A stretch of DNA of 64,000 nucleotides, from assembly GCA_036435485.1 (NCBI GenBank), contig CM071595.1:3410001-3474000 (forward strand). The letters are read 5' to 3'. Source of the stretch: Saposhnikovia divaricata (lineage: Eukaryota > Streptophyta > Magnoliopsida > Apiales > Apiaceae). A program made the translations under genes and the position numbers. Shown here piece by piece: positions 1 to 12,422 of the stretch. The number at the start of each line of letters is the position of its first letter. The first letter of the stretch is position 1. Under the pieces are notes generated by a model. That model was given only the letters and a program-made list of their open reading frames with translations, had not been told where the DNA came from and did no database searches.

Positions 1-675
1 ACAAAATCTGTAAAAATATCCACAATATGGCCCGACTCGATTTTTAACAATACCCCGTATTCTAACACCTTTTTAGGATTATCCGAAAATCGGGTTTCGA
101 TCATATCAGCTCCGATTCGGGTCCGAATTACGTCAAATAAAATTTCATTGAATTCCAATAACCCATAAGAACAAAATATGTAAAAATATCCATAAAATGG
201 TTCGACTCGATTTTTAACAATATCCCGTGTACTAACCCCTTTGAGGATTATCCGAAAACCGAGTTTCGGTCATTTCAGCCCCGATTCAGGTCCGACCGGC
301 ACCAAATAAAATTTCATTGAATTCCAATAACCCATGGAACAAAATATGTAAAAATATCCACAAAATGGTCCGACTCAATTTTTAACAATATCCCGTGTAC
401 TAACCCCTTTGGGAATATCCGAAAATCGAGTTTCGATTATATCAGCTCCGATTCAGGTCCGAAATGCGTCAAATAATTTTTTGTTGAATCCTAATAACCC
501 GTTGGGACAAAATATGTAAAAATGTCCATGAAATGGTCCGACTCGATTTTTAAGAATATTTCGTCTACTAACCCTTTTGAGGATTATCGGAAAACCGATT
601 TTCAATCATATCAGGTCCGATTCAGGTTCGAACTATATCAAATAAAATTTTGTTGAGTTTTAATAACCCATAGGA
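1..675. repeat. Satellite, four-monomer unit at the left edge
   Basis: Four head-to-tail monomers begin at 1, 171, 339 and 507, giving lengths of 170, 168, 168 and 169 bp. Each starts near an ACAAAAT(A/C)TGTAAAAAT phrase and ends near AATAACCCATAGGA. The four differ at diagnostic sites: type A has ACAAAATCTG, GGCCCGACTC and TTTTTAGGATT; type B has ATAAAATGGTTCG and CCGGCACC; type C has GGGAATATCC; type D has GTCCATGAAATGG and ATTTCGT. The same A-B-C-D order recurs later as the 676-bp unit. No gene is present. Confidence 0.95.
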
Positions 676-3600
676 ACAAAATCTGCAAAAATATCCACAA
701 AATGGCCCGACTCGATTTTTAACAATACCCCGTATGCTAACACCTTTTTAGGATTATCCGAAAATCGGGTTTCGATCATATCAGCTCCGATTCGGGTCCG
801 AATTACGTCAAATAAAATTTCATTGAATTCCAATAACCCATAAGAATAAAATATGTAAAACTATCCATAAAATGGTTTGACTCGATTTTTAACAATATCC
901 CGTGTACTAACCCCTTTGAGGATTATCCGAAAACCGAGTTTCGGTCATTTCAGCCCCGATTCAGGTCCGACCGGCACCAAATAAAATTTCATTGAATTCC
1001 AATAACCCATGGATCAAAATATGTAAAAATATCCACAAAATGGTCCGACTCGATTTTTAACAATATCCCCTGTACTAACCCCTTTGAGGATTATCCGAAA
1101 ACCGAGTTTCGGTCATTTCAGCCCCGATTAAGGTCCGACCGGCACCAAATAAAATTTCATTGAATTCCAATAACCCATAGGAACAAAATATGTAAAAATA
1201 TCCACAAAATGGTCCGACTCAATTTTTAACAATATCCCGTGTACTAACCCCTTTGGGAATATCCGAAAATCGAGTTTCGATTATATCAGCTCCGATTCAG
1301 GTCCGAAACGCGTCAAATAAAATTTTGTTGAATCCCAATAACCCGTAGGAACAAAATATGTAAAAATGTCCATGAAATGGTCCGGCCCGATTTTTAACAA
1401 TATTTCGTGAACTAACCCTTTTGAGGATTATCCGAAAACCAATTTTCAATCATATCAGGTCCGATTCAGGTTCGAATTACGTCAAATAAAATTTTGTTGA
1501 ATTTTAATAACCCATAGGAACAAAATCTGTAAAAATATCCACAAAATGGCCCGACTCGAGTTTTAACAATACCCCGTATGCTAACACCATTTTAGGATTA
1601 TTCGAAAGTCGGGTTTCGATCATATCAGCTCCGATTCAGGTCCGAATTACGTCAAATAAAATTTCATTGAATTCCAATAACCCATAAGAAAAAATATGTA
1701 AAAATATCCATAAAATGGTTCAACTCGATTTTTAACAATATCCCGTGTACTAACCCCATTGAGGATTATCTGAAAACCGAGTTTCGGTCATTTCAGCCCC
1801 GATTCAGGTCCGACCGGCACCAAATAAAATTTCATTGAATTCCAATAACCCATTGGAACAAAATATGTAAAAATATCCGCAAAATGGTCCGACTCGATTT
1901 TTAACAATATCCCCTGTACTAACCCCTTTGAGGATTATCCGAAAACCGAGTTTCGGTCATTTCAGCCCCGATTCAGGTCCGACCGGCACCAAATAAAATT
2001 TCATTGAATTCTAATAACCCATAAGAACAAAATATGTAAAAATATCCACAAAATGGTCGGAATCAATTTTTAACAATATCCCGTGTACTAACCCCTTTGG
2101 GAATATCCGAAAATCGAGTTTCGATTATATCAGCTCCGATTCAGGTCCGAAACGCGTCAAATAAAATTTTGTTGAATCCCAATAACCCGTAGGAACAAAA
2201 TATGTAAAAATGTCGATGAAATGGTCCGACCCGATTTTTAACAATATTTCGTGAACTAACCCTTTTGAGGATTATCCGAAAACCGATTTTCAATCATATC
2301 AGGTCCGATTCAGGTTCGAATTACGTCAAATAAAATTTTGTTGCATTTTAATAACCCATAGGAACAAAATCTGTAAAAATATCCACAAAATGGCCCGACT
2401 CGAGTTTTAACAATACCCCGTATGCTAACACCATTTTAGGATTATTCGAAAGTCGGGTTTCGATCATATCAGCTCCGATTCCGGTCCGAATTACGTCAAA
2501 TAAAATTTCATTGAATTCCAATAACCCATAAGAACAAAATATGTAAAAATATCCATAAAATGGTTCGACTCGATTTTTAACAATATCCCGTGTACTAACC
2601 CCATTGAGGATTATCCGAAAACCGAGTTTCGGTCATTTCAGCCCCTATTCAGGTCCGACCGGCACCAAATAAAATTTCATTGAATTCCAATAACCCATAG
2701 GAACAAAATATGTAAAAATATCCACAAAATGGTCCGACTCGATTTTTAACAATATCCCCTGTACTAACCCCTTTGAGGATTATCCGAAAACCGAGTTTCG
2801 GTCATTTCAGCCCCGATTCAGGTCCGACCGGCACCAAATAAAATTTCATTGAATTCTAATAACCCATAAGAACAAAATATGTAAAAATATCCACAAAATG
2901 GTCGGAATCAATTTTTAACAATATCCCGTGTACTAACCCCTTTGGGAATATCCGAAAATCGAGTTTCGATTATATCAGCTCCGATTCAGGTCCGAAACGC
3001 GTCAAATAAAATTTTGTTGAATCCCAATAACCCGTAAGAACAAAATATGTAAAAATGTCGATGAAATGGTCCGACCCGATTTTTAACAATATTTCGTGAA
3101 CTAACCCTTTTGAGGATTATCCGAAAACCGATTTTCAATCATATCAGGTCCGATTCAGGTTCGAATTACGTCAAATAAAATTTTGTTGCATTTTAATAAC
3201 CCATAGGAACAAAATCTGTAAAAATATCCACAAAATGGCCCGACTCGAGTTTTAACAATACCCCGTATGCTAACACCATTTTAGGATTATTCGAAAGTCG
3301 GGTTTCGATCATATCAGCTCCGATTCCGGTCCGAATTACGTCAAATAAAATTTCATTGAATTCCAATAACCCATAAGAACAAAATATGTAAAAATATCCA
3401 TAAAATGGTTCGACTCAATTTTTAACAATATCCCGTGTACTAACCCCATTGAGGATTATCCGAAAACCGAGTTTCGGTCATTTCAGCCCCTATTCAGGTC
3501 CGACCGGCACCAAATAAAATTTCATTGAATTCCAATAACCCATAGGAACAAAATATGTAAAAATATCCACAAAATGGTCCGACTAGATTTTAACAATATT

Positions 3601-4053
3601 CCCTGTACTAACCCCTTTGAGGATTATCCGAAAACCGAGTTTCGGTCATTTCAGCCCCGATTCAGGTCCGACCGGCACCAAATAAAATTTCATTGAATTC
3701 TAATAACCCATAGGAACAAAATATGTAAAAATATCCACAAAATGGTCCGAATCAATTTTTAACAATATCCCGTGTACTAACCCCTTTGGGAATATCCGAA
3801 AAATCGAGTTTCGATTATATCAGCTCCGATTCAGGTCCGAAACGCGTCAAATAAAATTTTGTTGAATCCCAATAACCCGTAGGAACAAAATATGTAAAAA
3901 TGTCCATGAAATGGTCCGACACGATTTTTAACAATATTTCGTGAACTAACCCTTTTGAGGATTATCCGAAAACCGATTTTCAATCATATCAGGTCCGATT
4001 CAGGTTCGAATTACGTCAAATAAAATTTTGTTGCATTTTAATAACCCATAGGA
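676..4053. repeat. Satellite, four copies of a five-monomer higher-order unit (~844 bp)
   Basis: The type-A start phrase recurs at 676, 1520, 2364, 3209 and 4054, a period of 844-845 bp. Within the first unit, monomers start at 676, 846, 1014, 1183 and 1351. Compared with the four-monomer unit, an additional B-like monomer (CCCCTGTACTAACCCC followed by CCGGCACC) lies between B and C. Units two to four share private variants such as GTTGCATTTTAAT and CTCGAGTTTTAAC, showing local homogenisation. No gene is seen. Confidence 0.9.
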
Positions 4054-7000
4054 ACAAAATCTGTAAAAATATCCACAAAATGGCCCGACTCGAGTTTTAA
4101 CAATACCCCGTATGCTAACACCATTTTAGGATTATTCGAAAGTCGGGTTTCGATCATATCAGCTCCGATTCCGGTCCGAATTACGTCAAATAAAATTTCA
4201 TTGAATTCCAATAACCCATAAGAACAAAATATGTAAAAATATCCATAAAATGGTTCGACTCGATTTTTAACAATATCCCGTGTACTAACCCCATTGAGGA
4301 TTATCCGAAAACCGAGTTTCGGTCATTTCAGCCCCGATTCAGGTCCAACCGGCACCAAATAAAATTTCATTGAATTCCAATAACCCATAGGAACAAAATA
4401 TGTAAAAATATCCACAAAATGGTCCGACTCAATTTTTAACAATATCCCGTGTACTAACCCCTTTGGGAATATCCGAAAATCGAGTATCGATTATATCAGC
4501 TCCGATTCAGGTCCGAAACGCGTCAAATAAAATTTTGTTGAATCCTAATAACCCGTAGGAACAAAATATGTAAAAATGTCCATGAAATGGTCCGACCCGA
4601 TTTTTAACAATATTTCGTGAACTAACCCTTTTGAGGATTATCCGAAAACCGATTTTCAATCATATCAGGTCCGATTCTGGTTCGAATTACGTCAAATAAA
4701 ATTTTGTTGAATTTTAATAACCCATAGGAACAAAATCTGTAAAAATATCCACAATATGGCCCGACTCGATTTTTAACAATACCCCGTATGCTAACACCTT
4801 TTTAGGATTATCCGAAAATCGGGTTTCGATCATATCAGCTCCGATTCGGGTCCGAATTACGTCAAATAAAATTTCATTGAATTCCAATAACCCATAAGAA
4901 CAAAATATGTAAAAATATCCATAAAATGGTTCGACTCGATTTTTAACAATATCCCGTGTACTAACCCCTTTGAGGATTATCCGAAAACCGAGTTTCGGTC
5001 ATTTCAGCCCCGATTCAGGTCCGACCGGCACCAAATAAAATTTCATTGAATTCCAATAACCCATAGGAACAAAATATGTAAAAATATCCACAAAATGGTC
5101 CGACTCAATTTTTAACAATATCCCGTGTACTAACACCTTTGGGAATATCCGTAAATCGAGTTTCGATTATATCAGCTCCGATTCAGGTCCGAAACACGTC
5201 AAATAAAATTTTGTTGAATCCCATTAACCCGTAGGAACAAAATATGTAAAAATGTCCATGAAATGGTCCGACCCGATTTTTAACAATATTTCGTCTACTA
5301 ACCCTTTTGAGGATTATCCGAAAACCGATTTTCAATCATATCAGGTCCGATTCAGGTTCGAATTACGTCAAATAAAATTTTGTTGAATTTTAATAACGCA
5401 TAGAAACAAAATCTGTAAAAATATCCACAAAATGGCCCGACTCGATTTTTAACAATACCCCGTATGCTAACACCTTTTTAGGATTATCCGAAAATCGGGT
5501 TTCGATCGTATCAGCTCCGATTCGGGTCCGAATTACGTCAAATAAAATTTCATTGAATTCCAATAACCCATAAGAACAAAATATGTAAAAATATCCATAA
5601 AATGGTTCGACTCGATTTTTAACAATATCCCGTGTACTAACCCCATTGAGGATTATCCGAAAACCGAGTTTCGGTCATTTCAGCCCCGATTCAGGTCCAA
5701 CCGGCACCAAATAAAATTTCATTGAATTCCAATAACCCATAGGAACAAAATATGTAAAAATATCCACAAAATGGTCCGACTCAATTTTTAACAATATCCC
5801 GTGTACTAACCCCTTTGGGAATATCCGAAAATCGAGTATCGATTATATCAGCTCCGATTCAGGTCCGAAACGCGTCAAATAAAATTTTGTTGAATCCTAA
5901 TAACCCGTAGGAACAAAATATGTAAAAATGTCCATGAAATGGTCCGACCCGATTTTTAACAATATTTCGTGAACTAACCCTTTTGAGGATTATCCGAAAA
6001 CCGATTTTCAATCATATCAGGTCCGATTCTGGTTCGAATTACGTCAAATAAAATTTTGTTGAATTTTAATAACCCATAGGAACAAAATCTGTAAAAATAT
6101 CCACAATATGGCCCGACTCGATTTTTAACAATACCCCGTATGCTAACACCTTTTTAGGATTATCCGAAAATCGGGTTTCGATCATATCAGCTCCGATTCG
6201 GGTCCGAATTACGTCAAATAAAATTTCATTGAATTCCAATAACCCATAAGAACAAAATATGTAAAAATATCCATAAAATGGTTCGACTCGATTTTTAACA
6301 ATATCCCGTGTACTAACCCCTTTGAGGATTATCCGAAAACCGAGTTTCGGTCATTTCAGCCCCGATTCAGGTCCGACCGGCACCAAATAAAATTTCATTG
6401 AATTCCAATAACCCATAGGAACAAAATATGTAAAAATATCCACAAAATGGTCCGACTCAATTTTTAACAATATCCCGTGTACTAACACCTTTGGGAATAT
6501 CCGTAAATCGAGTTTCGATTATATCAGCTCCGATTCAAGTCCGAAACGCGTCAAATAAAATTTTGTTGAATCCCAATAACCCGTAGGAACAAAATATGTA
6601 AAAATGTCCATGAAATGGTCCGACCCGATTTTTAACAATATTTCGTCTACTAACCCTTTTGAGGATTATCCGAAAACCGATTTTCAATCATATCAGGTCC
6701 GATTCAGGTTCGAATTACGTCAAATAAAATTTTGTTGAATTTTAATAACGCATAGAAACAAAATCTGTAAAAATATCCACAAAATGGCCCGACTCGATTT
6801 TTAACAATACCCCGTATGCTAACACCTTTTTAGGATTATCCGAAAATCGGGTTTCGATCGTATCAGCTCCGATTCGGGTCCGAATTACGTCAAATAAAAT
6901 TTCATTGAATTCCAATAACCCATAAGAACAAAATATGTAGAACTATCCATAAAATGGTTCGACTCGATTTTTAACAATATCCCGTGTACTAACCCCTTTA

Positions 7001-8109
7001 AGGATTATCCGAAAACCGATTTTCGGTCATTTCAGCCCCGATTCAGGTCCGACCGGCACCAAATAAAATTTCATTGAATTCCAATAACCCATAGGAACAA
7101 AATATGTAAAATTATCCACAAAATGGTCCGACTCAATTTTTAACAATATCCCGTGTACTAACCCCTTTGGGAATATCCGAAAATCGAGTATCGATTATAT
7201 CAGCTCCGATTCAGGTCCGAAACGCGTCAAATAAAATTTTGTTGAATCCCAATACCCCGTAGGAACAAAATATGTAAAAATGTCCATGAAATGGTCCGAC
7301 CCGATTTTTAACAATATTTCGTGTACTAACCCTTTTGAGGATTATCCGAAAACCGATTTTCAATCATATCAGGTCCGATTCAGGTTCGAACTACGTCAAA
7401 TAAAATTTTGTTGAATTTTAATAACCCATAGGAAAAAAATCTGTAAAAATATCCACAAAATGGCCCAACTAGATTTTTAACAATAACCCGTATGCTAACA
7501 CCTTTTTAGGATTATCCGAAAGTCGGGTTTCGATCATATCAGCTCCGATTCAGGTCCGAATTACGTCAAATAAAATTTCATTGAATTCCAATAACCCATA
7601 AGAACAAAATATGTAAAAATTTCCATAAATTGGTTCGACTCGATTTTTAACAATATCCCGTGTACTAACCCCTTTGAGGATTATTCGAAAACCGAGTTTC
7701 GGTCATTTTAGCCCCGATTCAGGTCCGACCGGCACCAAATAAAATTTCATTGAATTCCAATAACCCATAGGAACAGAATATGTAAAAATATCCACACAAT
7801 GGTCCGACTCGATTTTTACCAATATCCCTTGTACTAAACCCTTTGGGAATATCCAAAAATCAAGTTTCGATTATATCAGCTCCGATTCAGGTCCGAAACG
7901 CGTCAAATAAAATTTTGTTGAATCCCAATAACCCGTAGGAACAAAATATGTAAAAATGTCCATGAAACGGTCCTACCCAAATTTTAACAATATTTCGTGT
8001 ACTAACCCTTTTGAGGATTATCCGAAAACCGATTTTCATTCATATTAGGTCCGATTCAGGTTCGAACTACATCAAATAAAATTTTGTTGAATTTTAATAA
8101 CCCATAGGA
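4054..8109. repeat. Satellite, six copies of a four-monomer higher-order unit (676 bp)
   Basis: Type-A starts occur at 4054, 4730, 5406, 6082, 6758 and 7434, with the next at 8110, so the period is exactly 676 bp each time. Alternate units share variants, for example the CGCATAGAAACAAAAT form at 5406 and 6758 and the ACAATATGG form at 4730 and 6082, so a two-unit (1352-bp) period lies on top. No gene is present. Confidence 0.9.
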
Positions 8110-9010
8110 ACAAAATCTGTAAAAATATGCATAAAATGGTCCGACTTGATTTTTAACAATATCCCGTGTACTAACCCCTTTGAGAATTTTCCGAAAACCG
8201 AGTTTCGATCATATCAGCTCCGATTCCGGTCCGAACTGCGTCAAATAAAATTTCGTTGAATTCCAATAACCCATAGGAACAAAATATGTAAAAATATCCA
8301 CAAAATGGTCCGACTTGATTTTTAACAATATCCCGTGTACTAACCACTTTGAGAATTATCTGAAAACCAAGTTTTGATCATTTCAGCCCCGATTCAGGTC
8401 CGAACGACACCAAATAAAATTTCATTGAATTCCAATAACCCATAGGAACAAAATATGTAAAAATATCCACAAAATAGTTTGACTCAATTTTTAACAATAT
8501 CCCGTGTACTAACCCCTTTGGGAATATCCGAAAATCGAGTTTCGATTATATCAGTTCCGATTCAGGTCCGAAATGCGTCAAATAAATTTTTATTGAATCC
8601 CAATAACCCATAGGAACAAATTATGTAAAAATGTCCATGAAATGGTCCGACCCGATTTTTAACAATATTTCGTGTACTAACCTCTTTGAGGATTATCCGA
8701 AAACCGATTTCAATCATATCAGGTCCGATTCAGGTTCGAACTACGTCAAATAAAATTTTGTTGAATTTTAATAACCCATAGGAACAAAATATATAAAAAT
8801 ATCCACAAAATGGTCCGACTGGATTTTTAGGAATTTTCCGAAAGCCGAGTTTAGAACATATCAGCTCCGATTCTGGTCCGAGCTGCGTCAAATAAAATTA
8901 TATTGAATTCCAATAACCCATAGGAACCAAATATGTAAAAATATCCACAAAGTGGTCCGACTCGATTTTTAAGTCTGAACCGCGTCAAATAAAATTTGGT
9001 TGATTGCTGG
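8110..9010. repeat. Satellite, diverged monomers leading into the first telomere-like block
   Basis: Monomers continue but the A-B-C-D order breaks down. The last full monomers carry a different signature (GACTGGATTTTTAG and GAACATATCAGCTCC). The final one is internally shortened: CGATTTTTAA joins directly to GTCTGAACCGCGTC, omitting roughly the middle 70 bp, and then runs into TTTAGGG-like DNA. This shortened monomer precedes every telomere-like block in the window. Confidence 0.85.
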
Positions 9011-9133
9011 TTTAGGGTTTAGGGTTTAAGGTTTAGGGTTTAGGTTTTAGGGTTAAGGGTTTAAGATTTTAGGGTTTAGGGTCTAAGGTTTAGGGTTTAG
9101 GGGTTTAAGGTTTAGGATTTAGGGTTTAGGGTT
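9011..9133. repeat. Telomere-like block 1 (degenerate TTTAGGG)
   Basis: This is a run of exact and altered TTTAGGG heptamers (TTTAAGG, TTTTAGGG, TCTAAGG, TTTAGGGG, TTTAGGA). TTTAGGG is the common plant telomere unit. The left border is a shortened satellite monomer ending TTGATTGCTGG and the right border is TTCATGGTTCC followed by a mid-monomer sequence. The G-rich strand is the plus strand, as in all 20 blocks. Confidence 0.93.
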
Positions 9134-9988
9134 CATGGTTCCAAAAACCGAGTTTCTATCATATCAGCTCCGATTCCGGTCCGAACTGCGTCAAATAAAA
9201 TTTCGTTGAATTCCAATAACCCATAAGAACAAAATATGTAAAAATATCCACAAAATGGTCCGACTTGATTTTTAACAATATCCCGTGTACTAACCCCTTT
9301 GAGAATTATTCGAAAACCGAATTTCGATCATTTCAGCCCCGATTCAGGTCCGAACGGCACCAAATAATATTTCATTGAATTCCAATAACCTATAGGAACA
9401 AAATATGTAAAAATATCCACAAAATAGTTTGACTCAATTTTTAACAATATCCCGTGTACTAACCCCTTTGGGAATATCCGAAAATCGAGTTTCGATTATA
9501 TCAGTTCCGATTCAAGTCCGAAATGCGTCAAATAAATTTTTGTTGAATCCCAATAACCCATAGGAACAAAATATGTAAAAATGTCCATAAAATGGTCCGA
9601 CCCGATTTTAAACAATATTTCGTGTACTAACCTCTTTGAGGATTATCCGAAAACCGATTTTCAATCATATCAGGTCCGATTCAGGTTCGAACTACGTCAA
9701 ATAAAATTTTGTTGAATTTTAAAAACCCATAGGAACAAAATATATAAAAATATCCACAAAATGGTCCGACTGGATTTTTAGCAATATCCCGTGTACTAAC
9801 CCCTTTGAGAATTTTCCGAAAGTCGAGTTTAGAACATATCAGCTCCGATTCTGGTCCGAACTGCGTCAAATAAAATTTCATTGAATTCGAATAACCCATA
9901 GGAACCAAATATGTAAAAATAACCACAAAGTGGTCCGACTCGATTTTTAAGTCTGAACCGCGTCAAATAAAATTTGGTTGAATGCTGG
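9134..9988. repeat. Satellite between telomere-like blocks 1 and 2
   Basis: About five monomers, mostly types with TTTGACTCAATTT, GGGAATATCC and GACTGGATTTTTAG. The block-to-block distance here is 978 bp, the shortest class of spacing in the window. The minus-strand open frame at 9681-9926 spans one and a half monomers and has no support as a gene. Confidence 0.88.
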
Positions 9989-10112
9989 TTTAGGGTTTAA
10001 GGTTTAGGGTTTAGGTTTTAGGGTTTAGGGTTTGAGGGTTTAAGATTTTAGGGTTTAGGGTCTAAGGTTTAGGGTTTAGGGGTTTAAGGTTTAGGATTTA
10101 GGGTTTAGGGTT
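9989..10112. repeat. Telomere-like block 2
   Basis: It has the same degenerate heptamer order as block 1 but begins TTTAGGGTTTAAGG and contains GGGTTTGAGGG in place of GGTTAAGGG. It ends at the shared TTCATGGTTCC junction. Confidence 0.92.
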
Positions 10113-12298
10113 CATGGTTCCAAAAACCGAGTTTCGATCATATCAGCTCCGATTCCGGTCCGAACTGCGTCAAATAAAATTTCGTTGAATTCCAATAACT
10201 CATAAGAACAAAATATGTAAAAATATCCATAAAATGGTTCGACTCGATTTTTAACAATATCCCGTGTACTAACCCCTTTGAAGATTATCCGAAAACCGAG
10301 TTTCGGTCATTTCAGCCCCGATTGAGGTCCGACCAGCACCAAATAACCCATTGGAACAAAATATGTAAAAATATCCACAAAATGGTCCGACTCAATTTTT
10401 AACAATATCCCGGGTACTAACCCCTTGGGAATATCCGAAAATTGAGTTTCGATTATATCAGCTCCGATTCAGGTCCGAAACGCGTCAAATAAAATTTTGT
10501 TGAATCCCAATAACCCGTAGGAACAAAATATGTAATAATGTCCATGAAATGGTCCGACCCGATTTTTAACAATATTTTGTGTACTAACCCTTTTGAGGAT
10601 TATCCGAAAACCGATTTTCAATCATATCAGGTCCGATTCAGGTTCGAACTACGTCAAATAAAATTTTGTTGAATTTTAATAACCCATAGGAACAAAATCT
10701 GTAAAAATATCCACAAAATGGCCCGACTCGATTTTTAACAATACCCCGTATGCTAACACCTTTTTAGGATTATCCGAAAATCGGGTTTCGATCATATCAG
10801 CTCCGATTCGGGTCCGAATTACGTCAAAAAAAATTTCATTGAATTCCAATAACCCATAAGAACAAAATATGTAAAAATATCCATAAAATGGTTCGACTCA
10901 ATTTTTAACAATATCCCGTGTACTAACCCCTTTGAGAATTATCCGAAAACCGAGTTTCGGTCATTTTAGCCTCGATTCAGGTCCGACCGGCACCAAATAA
11001 AATTTCATTGAATTCCAATAACCCATAGGAACAAAATATGTAAAAATATCCACAAAATGGTCCGACTCAATTTTTAACAATATCCCGTGTACTAACCCCT
11101 TTGGGAATATCCGAAAATCGAGTATCGATTATATCAGCTCCGATTCAGGTCCGAAACGCGTCAAATAAAATTTTGTTGAATCCTAATAACCCGTAGGAAC
11201 AAAATATGTAAAAATGTCCATGAAATGGTCCGACCCGATTTTTAACAATATTTCGTGAACTAACCCTTTTGAGGATTATCCGAAAACCGATTTTCAATCA
11301 TATCAGGTCCGATTCTGGTTCGAATTACGTCAAATAAAATTTTGTTGAATTTTAATAACCCATAGGAACAAAATCTGTAAAAATATCCACAATATGGCCC
11401 GACTCGATTTTTAACAATACCCCGTATGCTAACACCTTTTTAGGATTATCCGAAAATCGGGTTTCGATCATATCAGCTCCGATTCGGGTCCGAATTACGT
11501 CAAATAAAATTTCATTGAATTCCAATAACCAATAAGAACAAAATATGTAAAAATATCCATAAAATGGTTCGACTCGATTTTTAACAATATCCCGTGTACT
11601 AACCCCTTTGTGGATTATCCGAAAACCGAGTTTCGGTCATTTCAGCCCCGATTCAGGTCCGACCGGCACCAAATAAAATTTCATTGAATTCCAATAACCC
11701 ATAGGAACAAAATATGTAAAAATATCCACAAAATGGTCCGACTCAATTTTTAACAATATCCCGTGTACTAACCCCTTTGGGAATATCCGAAAATCGAGTA
11801 TCGATTATATCAGCTCCGATTCAGGTCCGAAACGCGTCAAATAAAATTTTGTTGAATCCCAATAACCCGTAGGAACAAAATATGTAAAAATGTCCATGAA
11901 ATGGTCCGACCCGATTTTTAACAATATTTCGTGAACTAACCCTTTTGAGGATTATCCGAAAACCGATTTTCAATCATATCAGGTCCGATTCAGGTTCGAA
12001 TTACGTCAAATAAAATTTTGTTGAATTTTAATATCGCATAGGAACAAAATCTGTAAAAATATCCACAACAAGGCCCGACTCGATTTTTAACAATACCCCG
12101 TATGCTAACACCTTTTTAGGATTATCCGAAAATCGGGTTTCGATCATATCAGCTCCGATTCGGGTCCGAACTGCGTCAAATAAAATTTCATTGAATTCCA
12201 ATAACCCATAGGAACCAAATATGTAAAAATAACCACAAAGTGGTCCGACTCGATTTTTAAGTCTGAACCGCGTCAAATAAAATTTGGTTGAATGCTGG

Positions 12299-12422
12299 TT
12301 TAGGGTTTAAGGTTTAGGGTTTAGGTTTTAGGGTTTTGGGTTTGAGGGTTTAAGATTTTAGGGTTTAGGGTCTAAGGTTTAGGGTTTAGGGGTTTAAGGT
12401 TTAGGATTTAGGGTTTAGGGTT
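12299..12422. repeat. Telomere-like block 3
   Basis: A duplicate of block 2, differing in GGGTTTTGGGTTTGAGGG. It lies 2310 bp after block 2 and belongs to the tandem duplication described at 9851. Confidence 0.92.

Noticed and set aside
9011..9133. A true chromosome end at the telomere-like blocks
   Set aside because: Blocks are only about 108-130 bp, degenerate, and satellite continues on both sides, so they are interstitial.
8110..9300. CENP-B-box-like match in the satellite (TTTCGTTGAATTCC)
   Set aside because: TTCGTTG and a later A agree with the mammalian CENP-B box, but the required CGGG part is missing. Plants are not known to use this box, so centromere function is not supported by it.
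9681..9926. Minus-strand open frames of 66-95 codons repeated across the satellite (this one and about 35 similar)
   Set aside because: They span one to two monomers, recur wherever a monomer type recurs, cross monomer joins, and share no coding signal beyond the repeat itself. A 168-bp monomer keeps frame by chance of length. No start context, domain or independent conservation supports a gene.
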